From the NCBI GenBank assembly GCA_021795795.1, contig JAJYPA010000007.1:1-60820 (forward strand): a DNA stretch of 60,820 nucleotides. The letters are read 5' to 3'. Position numbers and translations under genes: made by a program. Shown here one piece after another: positions 36,172 to 44,626 of the stretch (positions within the stretch are counted from its first letter, which is position 1; each line of letters starts with the position of its first letter). The stretch is from Pseudomonadota bacterium (GTDB lineage: Bacteria; Pseudomonadota; Gammaproteobacteria; Halothiobacillales; Halothiobacillaceae). The notes below the pieces were generated by a model, which was given only the letters and a program-made list of their open reading frames with translations, was not told the DNA's origin and did no database searches.

Positions 36172-36246
36172 CGATCGAGTGGCGGTGTCTCATTTGTTTG
36201 TCTTGAAATCCAATGTGTGTCGTTCAGTTTGTGGGAAGGTGAACGC

Positions 36247-37497
36247 ATGACGTCCGCCTTCGATTTCATGCTCGCCGCGCGGCAGGGTGAGCTGCAAGCG
36301 TTACAAAATCTCGCCATCACCAGTGAGCTGGTAAGCGCGGTGAGTCGTGCCATCCACGCGCTGCAAAAGGAACGGGGTTTTACCAATCTGTATCTGGGTG
36401 GTTTCAGCCAGAAGTTTGCAAAAGAACTCAAGCAATTCTCCCAAAGCAGTGAAGATGCCGCTTTGGTATTGCGGGGTTGTTTTGATAGGATGAATCTGGA
36501 TTCCGGCTGTCATGCCGATAGAATCCGTCTGCTCAATCGGGTGGCCCTGGCGGTTTACTTGCTCGACGATTTGCCGCGTCTGCGCCATAAGGTGCATGAC
36601 CGTCTATTGACGGCAGCCGCTTCCATGCAGTCATTTACCTATCTCATAAGCGCATTGTTGGCAGTCGTATTCGAAGCGGCGGATACGGCAGTCGATCCGC
36701 AAATTACCAGTGCACTCGTCGCCCTGTTCAACTTCATGCAGACGAAGGAACTCGCCGGACAAGAGCGTGCCACCGGTGTTGTCGGCTTCGTTGAGGGGTA
36801 TTTCGAACCGAGGCTTCTGAACAGGATGCACTTTTTGCAAGAAGGGCAGGGACGCTGTCTGGATGTATTTGCCGAATTTGTCGCCCCTGAATGTCTGGAC
36901 GAATGGTTAAAACGTGAGCAGTCCGACATCACGGTTCAGATCGCTCAACTTCGCCGAATTGCCGAACGCACGAAGCCTGATGCGCGAGTCGGTAGCGAGA
37001 TGGCGGAAATATGGTTCGATGTGGCTTCACAACGCATGGATATGATGAAGACCATGGAGGATGAGCTATCCGAGCGACTCGTTAAACTCTGTGCCGAAAA
37101 GATCAAATTAGCCCAAAGCGACCTTGAGGATCACGGCGCACTGCTCAAGCGACTAGCGTTGTTAGATGAACCGTCGGAGTTCCCAACGGCACGGCTGTTC
37201 AATGTTCAGGCTGTTGAATTGGGGAGTTCGCCTGCAGATACGCCGGGAAGTCAGCTGAGCCGCTCGATTCTTGACCTGCTGCATGCCCAGACGCTTAGGC
37301 TGCAAGCCATGAATGACGAGATCGAGTTCGCGCGTCAAGCCCTGAGTGAGCGCAAGACCATCGAACGCGCCAAAGGCGAACTGATGGCGAAACAAAAGCT
37401 GAGTGAAGAGGACGCCTATCGTCTGATGCAGCAACGAGCCATGGAACGAGGCGCCAAACTGACCGATATTGCTCGCTTCATTTTGGAAAACGCATAA
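36247..37497 (+). CDS. nasR: NIT-ANTAR nitrate/nitrite-responsive antiterminator NasR
   Basis: An RNA-binding antiterminator, 416 aa. The all-helical NIT sensor fills about residues 20-290 (VSRAIHALQKERGFTNLYLGG is its first conserved helix, and the signal-binding arginines follow), and a C-terminal ANTAR domain spans the last 60 (IERAKGELMAKQKLSEEDAY, QQRAMERGAKLTDIARFIL). In Klebsiella NasR, nitrate or nitrite frees the ANTAR domain to bind hexaloop hairpins and stop termination. Both leaders in the window (nirB, nrtA) carry such hairpins. ATG 36247 follows GGAAGG. It lies 75 bp after nrtC and may be read in the same transcript, giving autoregulation. Confidence 0.93.
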   Translation: MTSAFDFMLAARQGELQALQNLAITSELVSAVSRAIHALQKERGFTNLYLGGFSQKFAKELKQFSQSSEDAALVLRGCFDRMNLDSGCHADRIRLLNRVALAVYLLDDLPRLRHKVHDRLLTAAASMQSFTYLISALLAVVFEAADTAVDPQITSALVALFNFMQTKELAGQERATGVVGFVEGYFEPRLLNRMHFLQEGQGRCLDVFAEFVAPECLDEWLKREQSDITVQIAQLRRIAERTKPDARVGSEMAEIWFDVASQRMDMMKTMEDELSERLVKLCAEKIKLAQSDLEDHGALLKRLALLDEPSEFPTARLFNVQAVELGSSPADTPGSQLSRSILDLLHAQTLRLQAMNDEIEFARQALSERKTIERAKGELMAKQKLSEEDAYRLMQQRAMERGAKLTDIARFILENA

Positions 37498-37784
37498 AAG
37501 GGTGCGCATTTTGCAACTTCATCTCAATCGAGTTGAAAATCAATCTCATCAAGCCATGAAATACCGGCATAGACATATTGCAATATTAATAAGTAGTAAT
37601 GCGCCTATACTTGCCTAAAGTAACAGTCGCCTGATTGTTGCTTAAATTCAAACAGCGCAAAGCGCGGGCCGCTCAAGGTCGTCAAGGAAAAGCCAGAACA
37701 TGGAACAGCCTTAGGGTTTGATCCAGCTTCTTCATGTAGCACTTATAAGTTACTGTTTTTTTGACAGATCTGGGAGGTTATTTG
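37498..37784. other. intergenic region nasR-ccoN
   Basis: A 287-bp gap. It holds a perfect palindrome ATATTGCAATAT (37575-37586), a TATACT (37606-37611) without a clear -35, and, close to ccoN, a weak hairpin (GTA...TAC around ACTTATAAGT, 37736-37753) with seven T at 37756-37762 that might be a nasR terminator or a ccoN leader element. No clear FNR box or sigma-54 match was found. Confidence 0.35.
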
Positions 37785-39245
37785 ATGAACACATCATCCG
37801 CAACCATGCCCAGTGGCGCATTCTACGACTATGACATCGTCAAGATGTTCACGATTGCCTCAATGGTATGGGCATTGGTCGGAATGGCCGCTGGAATCTA
37901 TATCGCCGCCGAGCTGGCCTGGCCCGCGCTGAATCTCGGTGTGCCGGAAATCACCTTCGGCCGATTGCGGCCGGTACACACCAATACGGTGATCTGGGGG
38001 TTCGGCGGGAATGCGCTGATCGCCACATCGTTCTATATCGTGCAGCGAACATGTCAGGCGCGTTTATGGGGCGGAAAATACCTGCTCAACACGATGTTCT
38101 GGGCCTGGCAGGCCGTGGTGCTCGTTGGGGCATGGGCCCTGATGGCGGGGCATAGCCAGAGTCGTGAATATGCCGAATATCCCCTGGTGGACAACATTTT
38201 GATGATGATCGGTCTGATCATTTATGCGCTGATCTATGCTAACACCCTGCGCCGCCGTTCCCAGCCTCACATTTACGTGGCCAACTGGTTCTTTATGGCA
38301 TTCATTCTCGCCACGGCTATCCTGCACTTCTTCAACAATTTGCAGGTGCCTTATTCGGTCTGGCAGTCCTATTCCGTCTTTAGCGGTACGCAGGATGCGA
38401 TGACCGAATGGTGGTACGGCCACAATATTGTCGGCTTTGTGCTGACCGTCGGCTTCCTCGGCATGATGTACTACTTCGTGCCCAAGCAGGCCGGACGCCC
38501 CATCTTCTCTTATCGACTCTCCATCGTGCATTTCTGGGCATTGTCGTTTCTGTATATGTGGGTTGGCGGTCACCATCTGGAATGGACCGCATTGCCCGGC
38601 TGGATCAATTCATTATCGGTCACCTTCTCGATCCTTTTGCTGCTGCCATCATGGGGCGGGATGATCAACGGCATCATGACCTTGTCTGGTGCCTGGGAGA
38701 AACTGCGAACCGATCCGATTATCCTGTTTCTGGTTACGGCGCTGGCCTTCTACGGCATGGCCACATTCGAGGGGCCGATGCTCGCCCTGCAATCGGTCAA
38801 TGCACTCTCGCATTACACCGACTGGACGATCGGCCATGTGCACTCCGGCGCCCTGGGTTGGGTGGCAATGATCACCTTCGGTTCGTTCTATCACATGGTT
38901 CCTCGCCTGTGGGGAACCCGCCTGTATTCCACGCGTCTGGTGTTTGTGCATTTCTGGCTTGCCACCATCGGGATCGTGCTGTATGTCGTCTCCATGTGGG
39001 TCTCCGGCATCGGGCAGGGTTTGATGCTGCGCGCCTTCGATCAGTACGGCAATCTGGCCTATACCTTTGTTGAAACGGTCGCGTTCCTGCATATTCCCTA
39101 CATCGTTCGTTTCATCGGTGGCGCATTCTTCTTGAGTGGCACCATTCTGATGGTCTACAACCTGTATAAAACCATTGTGTCAGAACGCATATCTGAAGTA
39201 GAACGTGAAGTGATGATACCGGGACGTCTTGCGTCATCGCATTGA
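37785..39245 (+). CDS. ccoN: cytochrome c oxidase cbb3-type subunit I, orphan CcoN
   Basis: The heme-copper core subunit of a C-family oxidase, 486 aa with 12 spans. It shows the family motifs RPVHTNTVIWGFGGNAL, TEWWYGHNIVGFVLTVGFLG (CuB and cross-link region), WVGGHHLEWTALP, and DWTIGHVHSGALGW with the heme-ligand histidines. GGGAGG at 37771-37776 sets the ATG 37785. No ccoO, ccoP or ccoQ follows: a terminator and uvrD come next. It must either pair with CcoOP encoded elsewhere or be unused. Pseudomonas aeruginosa uses orphan CcoN isoforms this way. Confidence 0.93.
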   Translation: MNTSSATMPSGAFYDYDIVKMFTIASMVWALVGMAAGIYIAAELAWPALNLGVPEITFGRLRPVHTNTVIWGFGGNALIATSFYIVQRTCQARLWGGKYLLNTMFWAWQAVVLVGAWALMAGHSQSREYAEYPLVDNILMMIGLIIYALIYANTLRRRSQPHIYVANWFFMAFILATAILHFFNNLQVPYSVWQSYSVFSGTQDAMTEWWYGHNIVGFVLTVGFLGMMYYFVPKQAGRPIFSYRLSIVHFWALSFLYMWVGGHHLEWTALPGWINSLSVTFSILLLLPSWGGMINGIMTLSGAWEKLRTDPIILFLVTALAFYGMATFEGPMLALQSVNALSHYTDWTIGHVHSGALGWVAMITFGSFYHMVPRLWGTRLYSTRLVFVHFWLATIGIVLYVVSMWVSGIGQGLMLRAFDQYGNLAYTFVETVAFLHIPYIVRFIGGAFFLSGTILMVYNLYKTIVSERISEVEREVMIPGRLASSH

Positions 39246-39281
39246 CGAATAGCGGGTACTGCGCCCGCATTATTCAGCGCC

Positions 39282-39330
39282 ACCCGGCTTTTCTTTGAGG
39301 TCACCACCTCATCGGAAAGCCGGGTTTGTT
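39282..39330 (+). terminator. intrinsic terminator of ccoN
   Basis: ACCCGGCTTT (39282-39291) pairs with AAAGCCGGGT (39316-39325); an inner GAGGT-CACC-ACCTC hairpin sits between them, and a T-rich tract follows. It ends the ccoN transcript and separates it from uvrD. Confidence 0.8.
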
Positions 39331-39417
39331 ATTTGCAGCAAATAAATTCGTACAAATCGGCCATCATTCACAACAGCGCAGGTAAAAAGTACGACATCAC
39401 CGGTACAATCTGCACCC

Positions 39418-41604
39418 ATGACGAATAAAATCCTCGATCCACTGAACGAAGCGCAACGTGAGGCCGTAACCAGCCCCTCGTTGGCGACTCTTGTACTTGC
39501 CGGTGCCGGCTCAGGTAAAACCCGCGTACTCACCCACCGCATGGCCTGGCTGCATGAAGAGCAGGGGCTCTCGTTGCACAGCATGTTGGCGGTGACGTTC
39601 ACAAACAAGGCAGCGGGTGAGATGCGCCAGCGATTGTCCACGTTGCTGGACCCGAATGAGGCCGGTTCATCGAGTTCCGGCCTGGGTGGATTGTGGGTCG
39701 GCACCTTTCACAGCCTGTCAAATCGACTGCTGCGGATGCATCATCAGGAGGCCAGTCTGCCGCCGTCCTTTCAGATTCTGGATTCGGACGATCAACTCCG
39801 CCTGGTCAAAAGAGTGCTGCGCGAAGCCAGTATGGATGAGACTCGTTGGCCGCCGCGCATGGTCGCAGGGCTAATCAACGGCTGGAAAGAGCAGGGGCTC
39901 CGGGCGCGACATCTGGCGACGAGTGGCGATCACCTGAATGATGCGATCATGCCTGTCTATCAGGCCTATGAAGATATCTGTCAGCGCGGCGGGTTGGTCG
40001 ATTTCACCGAATTGCTCTTGCGTGCCACAGAGTTACTGAGAGATCACGATACATTACGTCAACATTATCAGCGCCGGTTCAGACAAGTCCTGATCGATGA
40101 GTTTCAGGATACCAACAGCCTGCAATATGCCTGGGCTCGGCTTCTGGTCGGCGAAGATAACGGCATTTTCGCCGTGGGTGATGATGACCAGTCCATCTAC
40201 GGATGGCGTGGCGCGAAAATTGAACATATTCATGACTTTGCTCGCGATTTCTCGAACACGCATCTCGTTCGGCTTGAGCAGAATTACCGCTCGACCGGGC
40301 ATATTCTCGATGCGGCCAATGCCATCATTACGCGCAATCAGGGGCGTCTGGGCAAGACGCTCTGGACGGAAGGCGAGCGGGGGCAGCCGATTCGCTACTA
40401 CCTCGCCTTCAATGAGCAAGACGAAGCCTATTTCGTGACCCAGCAAATCGAGCAGGCGGTACGGGATGGCCTTCCACGCAGCGAATGCGCCATTCTTTAT
40501 CGGGCTAACGCGCAATCTCGCGCCATTGAAGAAGCCTTGATTCGCGCGGGTTTGCCTTACCGGGTTTACGGCGGTTTGCGTTTCTTCGATCGGGCTGAAA
40601 TCCGCGATGCGTTGGCGTACCTTCGTCTGGTGGCCAACCGCGATGATGATGCGGCCTTCGAGCGGGTTGTAAACAACCCGGCAAGGGGCTTGGGCGACAA
40701 GTCCCTTCAGGCGCTGCGTGATCAGGCCAGAACGGCTGAAACCTCATTATGGCAGGCGGCAAAAAACGTGTTGGCGAGTGGTGCATTCCCTCCACGCGCA
40801 TCGGGCGGTTTAAGGCAATTCATTGATTTGATCGATTCGCTTGCCGTCGAAACGGCTACACAAACACTAGCCGATCGTGTGGCCATGTGCATTGATCGAA
40901 GCGGTCTGCGTGAGCAGCACAAGAAGGACCGCGATCAAGAGCGCGCGCAAAGCAAACTCGAAAACCTGGATGAACTTGTCAATGCGGCGCGTGGATTCGT
41001 GTTTGATCCGGCTGAATCTCAGGGTATGAGTGAGCTGGATGCCTTTTTAAGCCAAACCAGTCTCGACGCGGGCGATGCGCAAGGTGAAGCCTGGGATGAT
41101 TGCGTGCAGTTGATGACCTTGCACGCGGCCAAGGGGCTCGAGTTCGATCACGTGTTTCTGGTTGGCATGGAAGAGGGGCTTTTCCCGCACCAGATGTCCA
41201 TCGATGAACCCGGTCGGCTCGAAGAGGAACGGCGACTATGTTACGTCGGCATCACCCGGGCACAAAAGGTGCTGATCCTCACCAGCACCGAATCGCGCCG
41301 CTTGCATGGACGACAAATGTTCCCGATGCCTTCGCGGTTTTTGGGGGAACTACCTGGAGCATTGATTGACGAAATCCGGCCACGAGCGCAACAGGCATTC
41401 CGGGCGCAATCCGGGTTATCCGCCAAACCAGAATCCACGGAGGAGGGCTGGCGTATCGGTCAGGCCGTGCGCCATGCCAAATTTGGCGAAGGCACCATCA
41501 TCGATCACGAGGGATCAGGTGCAAACACGCGGGTGCTGGTTAATTTCGGCATTGAGGGCAGTAAATGGCTGATCTTGAGCTATGCCAATCTGGTGCCGGT
41601 TTAA
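39418..41604 (+). CDS. uvrD: DNA helicase II (UvrD)
   Basis: A superfamily 1A 3'-5' helicase of mismatch and nucleotide-excision repair, 728 aa. Motifs in order: LNEAQREAV (Q), Walker A AGAGSGKTR (residues 28-36), TFTNKAAGEMRQR (Ia), DEFQDTN (II), GDDDQSIYGWRGA (III), LEQNYRST (IV), MTLHAAKGLEFDHVFL (V), CYVGITRAQK (VI). The C-terminal tudor-like tail (IGQAVRHAKFGEGTI) is characteristic of UvrD rather than Rep. It lies alone, convergent with the DtxR-type regulator. Confidence 0.95.
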   Translation: MTNKILDPLNEAQREAVTSPSLATLVLAGAGSGKTRVLTHRMAWLHEEQGLSLHSMLAVTFTNKAAGEMRQRLSTLLDPNEAGSSSSGLGGLWVGTFHSLSNRLLRMHHQEASLPPSFQILDSDDQLRLVKRVLREASMDETRWPPRMVAGLINGWKEQGLRARHLATSGDHLNDAIMPVYQAYEDICQRGGLVDFTELLLRATELLRDHDTLRQHYQRRFRQVLIDEFQDTNSLQYAWARLLVGEDNGIFAVGDDDQSIYGWRGAKIEHIHDFARDFSNTHLVRLEQNYRSTGHILDAANAIITRNQGRLGKTLWTEGERGQPIRYYLAFNEQDEAYFVTQQIEQAVRDGLPRSECAILYRANAQSRAIEEALIRAGLPYRVYGGLRFFDRAEIRDALAYLRLVANRDDDAAFERVVNNPARGLGDKSLQALRDQARTAETSLWQAAKNVLASGAFPPRASGGLRQFIDLIDSLAVETATQTLADRVAMCIDRSGLREQHKKDRDQERAQSKLENLDELVNAARGFVFDPAESQGMSELDAFLSQTSLDAGDAQGEAWDDCVQLMTLHAAKGLEFDHVFLVGMEEGLFPHQMSIDEPGRLEEERRLCYVGITRAQKVLILTSTESRRLHGRQMFPMPSRFLGELPGALIDEIRPRAQQAFRAQSGLSAKPESTEEGWRIGQAVRHAKFGEGTIIDHEGSGANTRVLVNFGIEGSKWLILSYANLVPV

Positions 41605-41635
41605 TCTTCAAATCACGGTCCGGCGATAGTAGATC

Positions 41636-42322
41636 CTATTCAGTGCCGGATTTTCCCGGGCACAGCACCCATACGGTATCGGCGAGCTCTGGATTCAAAG
41701 CGCGTGATTGCTTATCTATTTGCAGATAAACGTCACTGGCGCCGATAGGAGCGGCACTCCGTTTGATGACTTGTCCCAAAACCAGCCCAAGTTGCGTCAG
41801 CATGCGTAACTGTCCCGCGTTTTGAGCCGCCAGACGCACAATCGTCGCCTGATCACCGGGAACAAGCTCAGAAAGAGCGATGAGATCACGCCGTTCAATC
41901 GGTGCTTGGGCTGGAGCGGGTATCGGTGCGCCATGCGGATCGAACTCAGGCTCACCAAGATGCGCCCATAAGCGATCGATCAGAGCGCTGGAAAAGGCAT
42001 GTTCCAGAATTTCTGCCTCGGCATCCACGTCAGCCAGCGGCACATTCAGATCACGCACCAGAAATGTCTCAATCACTCGATGCCGGCGAATCATATCGAT
42101 GGCGATTGCCGCACCGGCAGATGTTAGTCGCGCACCCTGGTAGCGTTCATATTCGATCAAGCCGTCATGATTCAAACGCTTGAGCATGGCGGTGACCGAT
42201 GCCTGCGCGATGTTCAACCGCTCGGCAATGGCCGAAGTACTTGCTGCTGAATCGCTGCGTTGCTCGGCCAACTTGAAGATAGCTTTGAGATAATCCTCGT
42301 AGGCAGTGCTTGTTTTCATCAT
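41636..42322 (-). CDS. DtxR/MntR-family metal-dependent regulator
   Basis: A metalloregulator of manganese or iron homeostasis, 228 aa. Winged helix-turn-helix at residues 5-65 (YLKAIFKLAEQ, TSAIAERLNIAQASVTAMLKRL), dimerisation and metal-binding region (RRHRVIETFLVRDL, DAEAEILEHAFSSALIDRLW) and a C-terminal FeoA-like SH3 domain from about residue 150. The second Met (42319) has the better-placed AGGTGAG, so the protein may start one residue later. Metal choice cannot be told. A gamma carbonic anhydrase gene precedes it in the same direction by 24 bp. Confidence 0.87.
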   Translation of the reverse strand: MMKTSTAYEDYLKAIFKLAEQRSDSAASTSAIAERLNIAQASVTAMLKRLNHDGLIEYERYQGARLTSAGAAIAIDMIRRHRVIETFLVRDLNVPLADVDAEAEILEHAFSSALIDRLWAHLGEPEFDPHGAPIPAPAQAPIERRDLIALSELVPGDQATIVRLAAQNAGQLRMLTQLGLVLGQVIKRSAAPIGASDVYLQIDKQSRALNPELADTVWVLCPGKSGTE

Positions 42323-42346
42323 CTCACCTGGCAGATCTGGTTGGGT

Positions 42347-42886
42347 TCAGCAAGGCGAACTGTGCTGCGCATGGTGTTGCGCCAATTCATGGTAAAAGCG
42401 AGCAGACTGAACGAAATAAGCCTTCTCGTCGTCGGTAAGCGGGCGGACCTTTCGTGCCGGTGCGCCGAGATAAAGAAAACCACTTTCCAACGTCTTGCCG
42501 GGTGCCACAACGCTGCCAGCGCCGATTATGACCTGATCTTCCACTATGGCGTCGTCCAGAACGATCACCCCCATGCCGACCAGTACCTGGTTGCCGATGG
42601 TGCAGGCGTGCAAGGTGGCGCGATGACCAACCGTCACATCTTCACCCACCAGACAGGGGGAACCATTCGGCCTTTTGGTGCTGGACTGGTTGACGTGAAC
42701 AATGACGCCATCCTGCAGATTGCTGCGCGCACCAATTCGGATGCTGTTCACATCACCGCGAAGAACGGCTGTGGGCCAGATGGATACGCCGGTCGCCAGA
42801 TGTACGTCTCCGATCACGACGGCCGAGTCGTCAATCCAGGCGTCTGATGCCACGACCGGGGTTTTATCCACGAAGTTCCGAATCAT
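42347..42886 (-). CDS. gamma carbonic anhydrase family protein
   Basis: A left-handed beta-helix trimer protein of the CaiE/YrdA/gamma-CA group, 179 aa. Hexapeptide repeats run from residue 15 to 140 (SAVVIGDVHLATGVSIWPTA, GDVNSIRIGARSNLQDG, VTVGHRATLHACTIGNQVLVGMG). Metal-ligand histidines are in VIVHV, VGHRATLHAC. ATG 42886 is chosen for the GAGG 6 bases upstream; ATGs further out lack one. It may be a true carbonic anhydrase or a relative with another role. It is upstream of the DtxR-type gene. Confidence 0.88.
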   Translation of the reverse strand: MIRNFVDKTPVVASDAWIDDSAVVIGDVHLATGVSIWPTAVLRGDVNSIRIGARSNLQDGVIVHVNQSSTKRPNGSPCLVGEDVTVGHRATLHACTIGNQVLVGMGVIVLDDAIVEDQVIIGAGSVVAPGKTLESGFLYLGAPARKVRPLTDDEKAYFVQSARFYHELAQHHAQHSSPC

Positions 42887-42986
42887 CCAAAGCCTCATTT
42901 CATACAATCAAAGCTCGGAGTTTAGCCGATCGGTTGTTTTCTTTGCGCCTAATATGAAATGCGATTGGGCGTGGGTGTTGCAGACC

Positions 42987-43033
42987 AGTGAAATAGTTTG
43001 TCTGACTAATTTTGCAATCTATAGCATTTCACT
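42987..43033 (+). promoter_or_regulatory. promoter of cytochrome c' gene framed by an inverted repeat
   Basis: TTGTCT (42998-43003) and TATAGC (43020-43025), 16 bp apart, make a sigma-70-like promoter about 90 bp before the gene. Its two boxes are flanked by perfect 8-bp arms, AGTGAAAT (42987-42994) and ATTTCACT (43026-43033), a likely operator arrangement. Confidence 0.4.
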
Positions 43034-43116
43034 ATATTTTTATGGAGCGCGAGTGATGAATCTCGGGCTCGAATACCTGTCAGAATTCTTATTTAACACT
43101 CAAGAGGTGAAGAACG

Positions 43117-43584
43117 ATGCGTTTAGTTAAATTTGCAGTGGCGGCAGCGTTGGGTTTGTCAGTTGCCGTTGGGAGTTTCGCTTCGGCTGATGCCATGACC
43201 GATGCGATCAAGTATCGTCAGTCCATGATGGAAGTAACCGGCTATAACTTCAAGATGATGGCCGCCATGGTCAAGAAAGAAATGCCTTATGACAAGGCGG
43301 ATTTCGAGAAAATGGCATCAACCGTCCACACCATGAGTCTTCTGACTCAGGATGGCTTCCCCAAGGGCTCAGACAGCATGACCGCCCCGACGCACGCCAA
43401 GGACGAAGTTTGGAGCAAGCCTGAGGAGTTCAACAAGGACGTAGTTGCGTTCCAGAAAGCATCCGCAGCTTTGGTCTTGGCCGCAAAAACGGGTGATATG
43501 TCTCAAATTGGTCCCAAATTCAAGGAAACGGCCGGAACCTGCAAAAAATGCCATGATGCCTTCCGTTCCAAGTCTGAAGGCTAA
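43117..43584 (+). CDS. cytochrome c' (class II c-type cytochrome)
   Basis: A periplasmic four-helix-bundle cytochrome, 155 aa. A signal peptide ends near ASA-DAM (residue 25). The single heme site is at the C-terminus, C142-K-K-C145-H146, as in cytochromes c' and c556. Such proteins bind NO and are linked to NO or nitrosative defence. An AAGAGGTGAAG site precedes the ATG. It is transcribed alone and ends at a strong terminator. Confidence 0.9.
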   Translation: MRLVKFAVAAALGLSVAVGSFASADAMTDAIKYRQSMMEVTGYNFKMMAAMVKKEMPYDKADFEKMASTVHTMSLLTQDGFPKGSDSMTAPTHAKDEVWSKPEEFNKDVVAFQKASAALVLAAKTGDMSQIGPKFKETAGTCKKCHDAFRSKSEG

Positions 43585-43659
43585 GCATTCAGCTTGATTG
43601 AGCAAGGCACGGTTCTGTGCCGCTTGGAATTTCTGATAAATCAATTTCATTGAAAGCCT

Positions 43660-43685
43660 AAAACCCGACAAGTGTCGGGTTTTTT
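43660..43685 (+). terminator. intrinsic terminator of cytochrome c' gene
   Basis: AAACCCGACA (43661-43670) pairs with TGTCGGGTTT (43673-43682), with a minimal loop and a T-run to 43685. It ends the cytochrome c' transcript; the chemoreceptor stub begins directly after it. Confidence 0.88.
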
Positions 43686-43697
43686 ATCACCGGGGCC

Positions 43698-43949
43698 ATG
43701 AATGAAACCGAGCATTCACTGCAGGCCATCACGCAATCGGTGCAAACCATTAACGATTTGAACTTCCAGATTGCCAGCGCGGCTGAAGAACAAAGTGCGG
43801 TGACGGAAGAGATGAACCGGAATGTTCAGAAGATCTCTTCGATCAGCGAACAATCCGCCGAAGGTGCGGGTCAGACCCGGATTGCTTCCGAAGAACTGGC
43901 GCGACTAGCCGAAGGGCTGCAGGCGAAGATCAATCAGTTCAAACTTTAA
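43698..43949 (+). pseudogene. methyl-accepting chemotaxis protein, 3' remnant
   Basis: Eighty-three codons matching the extreme C-terminus of chemoreceptor signalling domains: INDLNFQIASAAEEQSAVTE, EEMNRNVQKISSISEQSAEG, then ELARLAEGLQAKINQFKL and a natural stop. A whole receptor has 500-700 aa; sensor, membrane, HAMP and the CheA-contact tip are all missing. Sequence just upstream is the cytochrome c' terminator, so the deletion joint falls at about 43686-43710. The ATG at 43698 has no ribosome site. It is a relic, not a working gene. Confidence 0.8.
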
Positions 43950-43967
43950 GGCCTCAGCATAGCTGCC

Positions 43968-44321
43968 TTACGGTGGTGGGCACGGACTTAAGTCTGTGTC
44001 CACCTTTTTTTTATGCACTCGTCGACCGGCAGAAGCCATCATCAGGGCGCTGATCGGTGCTGTCAGCCAAAGAAATATCACGATCAATAATTCATGCAAC
44101 GAAGGGCTTTGATGTTTGATTGTAAAAAAAATCATCGAGGCAACCAGAATCGCAGTGACCCCTAATGTTGACGCTTTGGTCGGCGCGTGTAGACGCATGA
44201 AAAAATCGGGAAACTTGACCATGCCGACCGACCCCAACAGCACAAAAACACTGCCAAGCAGGATGAGGCCGGAAATAAGCACGGACATCAACAAGGGCGT
44301 AAACTCGGATAACATGTTCAA
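43968..44321 (-). CDS. mrpG: Mrp Na+/H+ antiporter subunit G
   Basis: A small membrane subunit (117 aa, three spans; LLMSVLISGLILLGSVFVLL, FPDFFMRLHAPTKASTLGV, IVIFLWLTAPISALMMA) of the multi-subunit Mrp antiporter. The DFFMRLHAPTKAST motif is diagnostic. Its C-terminal 14 residues lie in the plus-strand terminator, so the native end may have been replaced. Last gene of the mrp operon; its start overlaps mrpF by 4 bp. Confidence 0.92.
   Translation of the reverse strand: MNMLSEFTPLLMSVLISGLILLGSVFVLLGSVGMVKFPDFFMRLHAPTKASTLGVTAILVASMIFFTIKHQSPSLHELLIVIFLWLTAPISALMMASAGRRVHKKKVDTDLSPCPPP
43975..44012 (+). terminator. strong terminator inside the mrpG 3' end
   Basis: A 15-bp near-perfect palindrome (arms 43975-43989 and 43990-44004, two G-U pairs) followed by eight T (44005-44012) on the plus strand. 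It would end the chemoreceptor gene. On the minus strand the same bases encode the last 14 residues of MrpG (KKKVDTDLSPCPPP), an unusual double use. Confidence 0.85.
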
Positions 44322-44626
44322 TCTCCTGATTTCCCGGCTTCCTTATCGTCGATATGCGCTTCGATAATTTGGCCACGCAGTACATATTTGCTCAAGGCGA
44401 CGGTGCTGATAAACCCCAGAACGGCCATCAATAGAGCCGCTTCGAAGTTGATGGTGTTGCCGATCCATAAGCCGAACAGCACGATCAGCGCGATGACATT
44501 GATCGTCAGTGTATCCAGGGCAAGAATCCGATCCGGCAGGGTGGGGCCACGCCACAGACGATAGATGCTCAGCACGCATGCCAAACCGACGAGAACCAGT
44601 CCGATCAGAATTGCTACCGTGATCAT
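44318..44626 (-). CDS. mrpF: Mrp Na+/H+ antiporter subunit F
   Basis: A 102-aa subunit with three spans. The family motif RLWRGPTLPDRILALDTLTIN (about residues 23-43) with its conserved Asp is intact, followed by INFEAALLMAVLGFISTVALSKY. It overlaps mrpE and mrpG by 4 bp each. Confidence 0.93.
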   Translation of the reverse strand: MITVAILIGLVLVGLACVLSIYRLWRGPTLPDRILALDTLTINVIALIVLFGLWIGNTINFEAALLMAVLGFISTVALSKYVLRGQIIEAHIDDKEAGKSGD

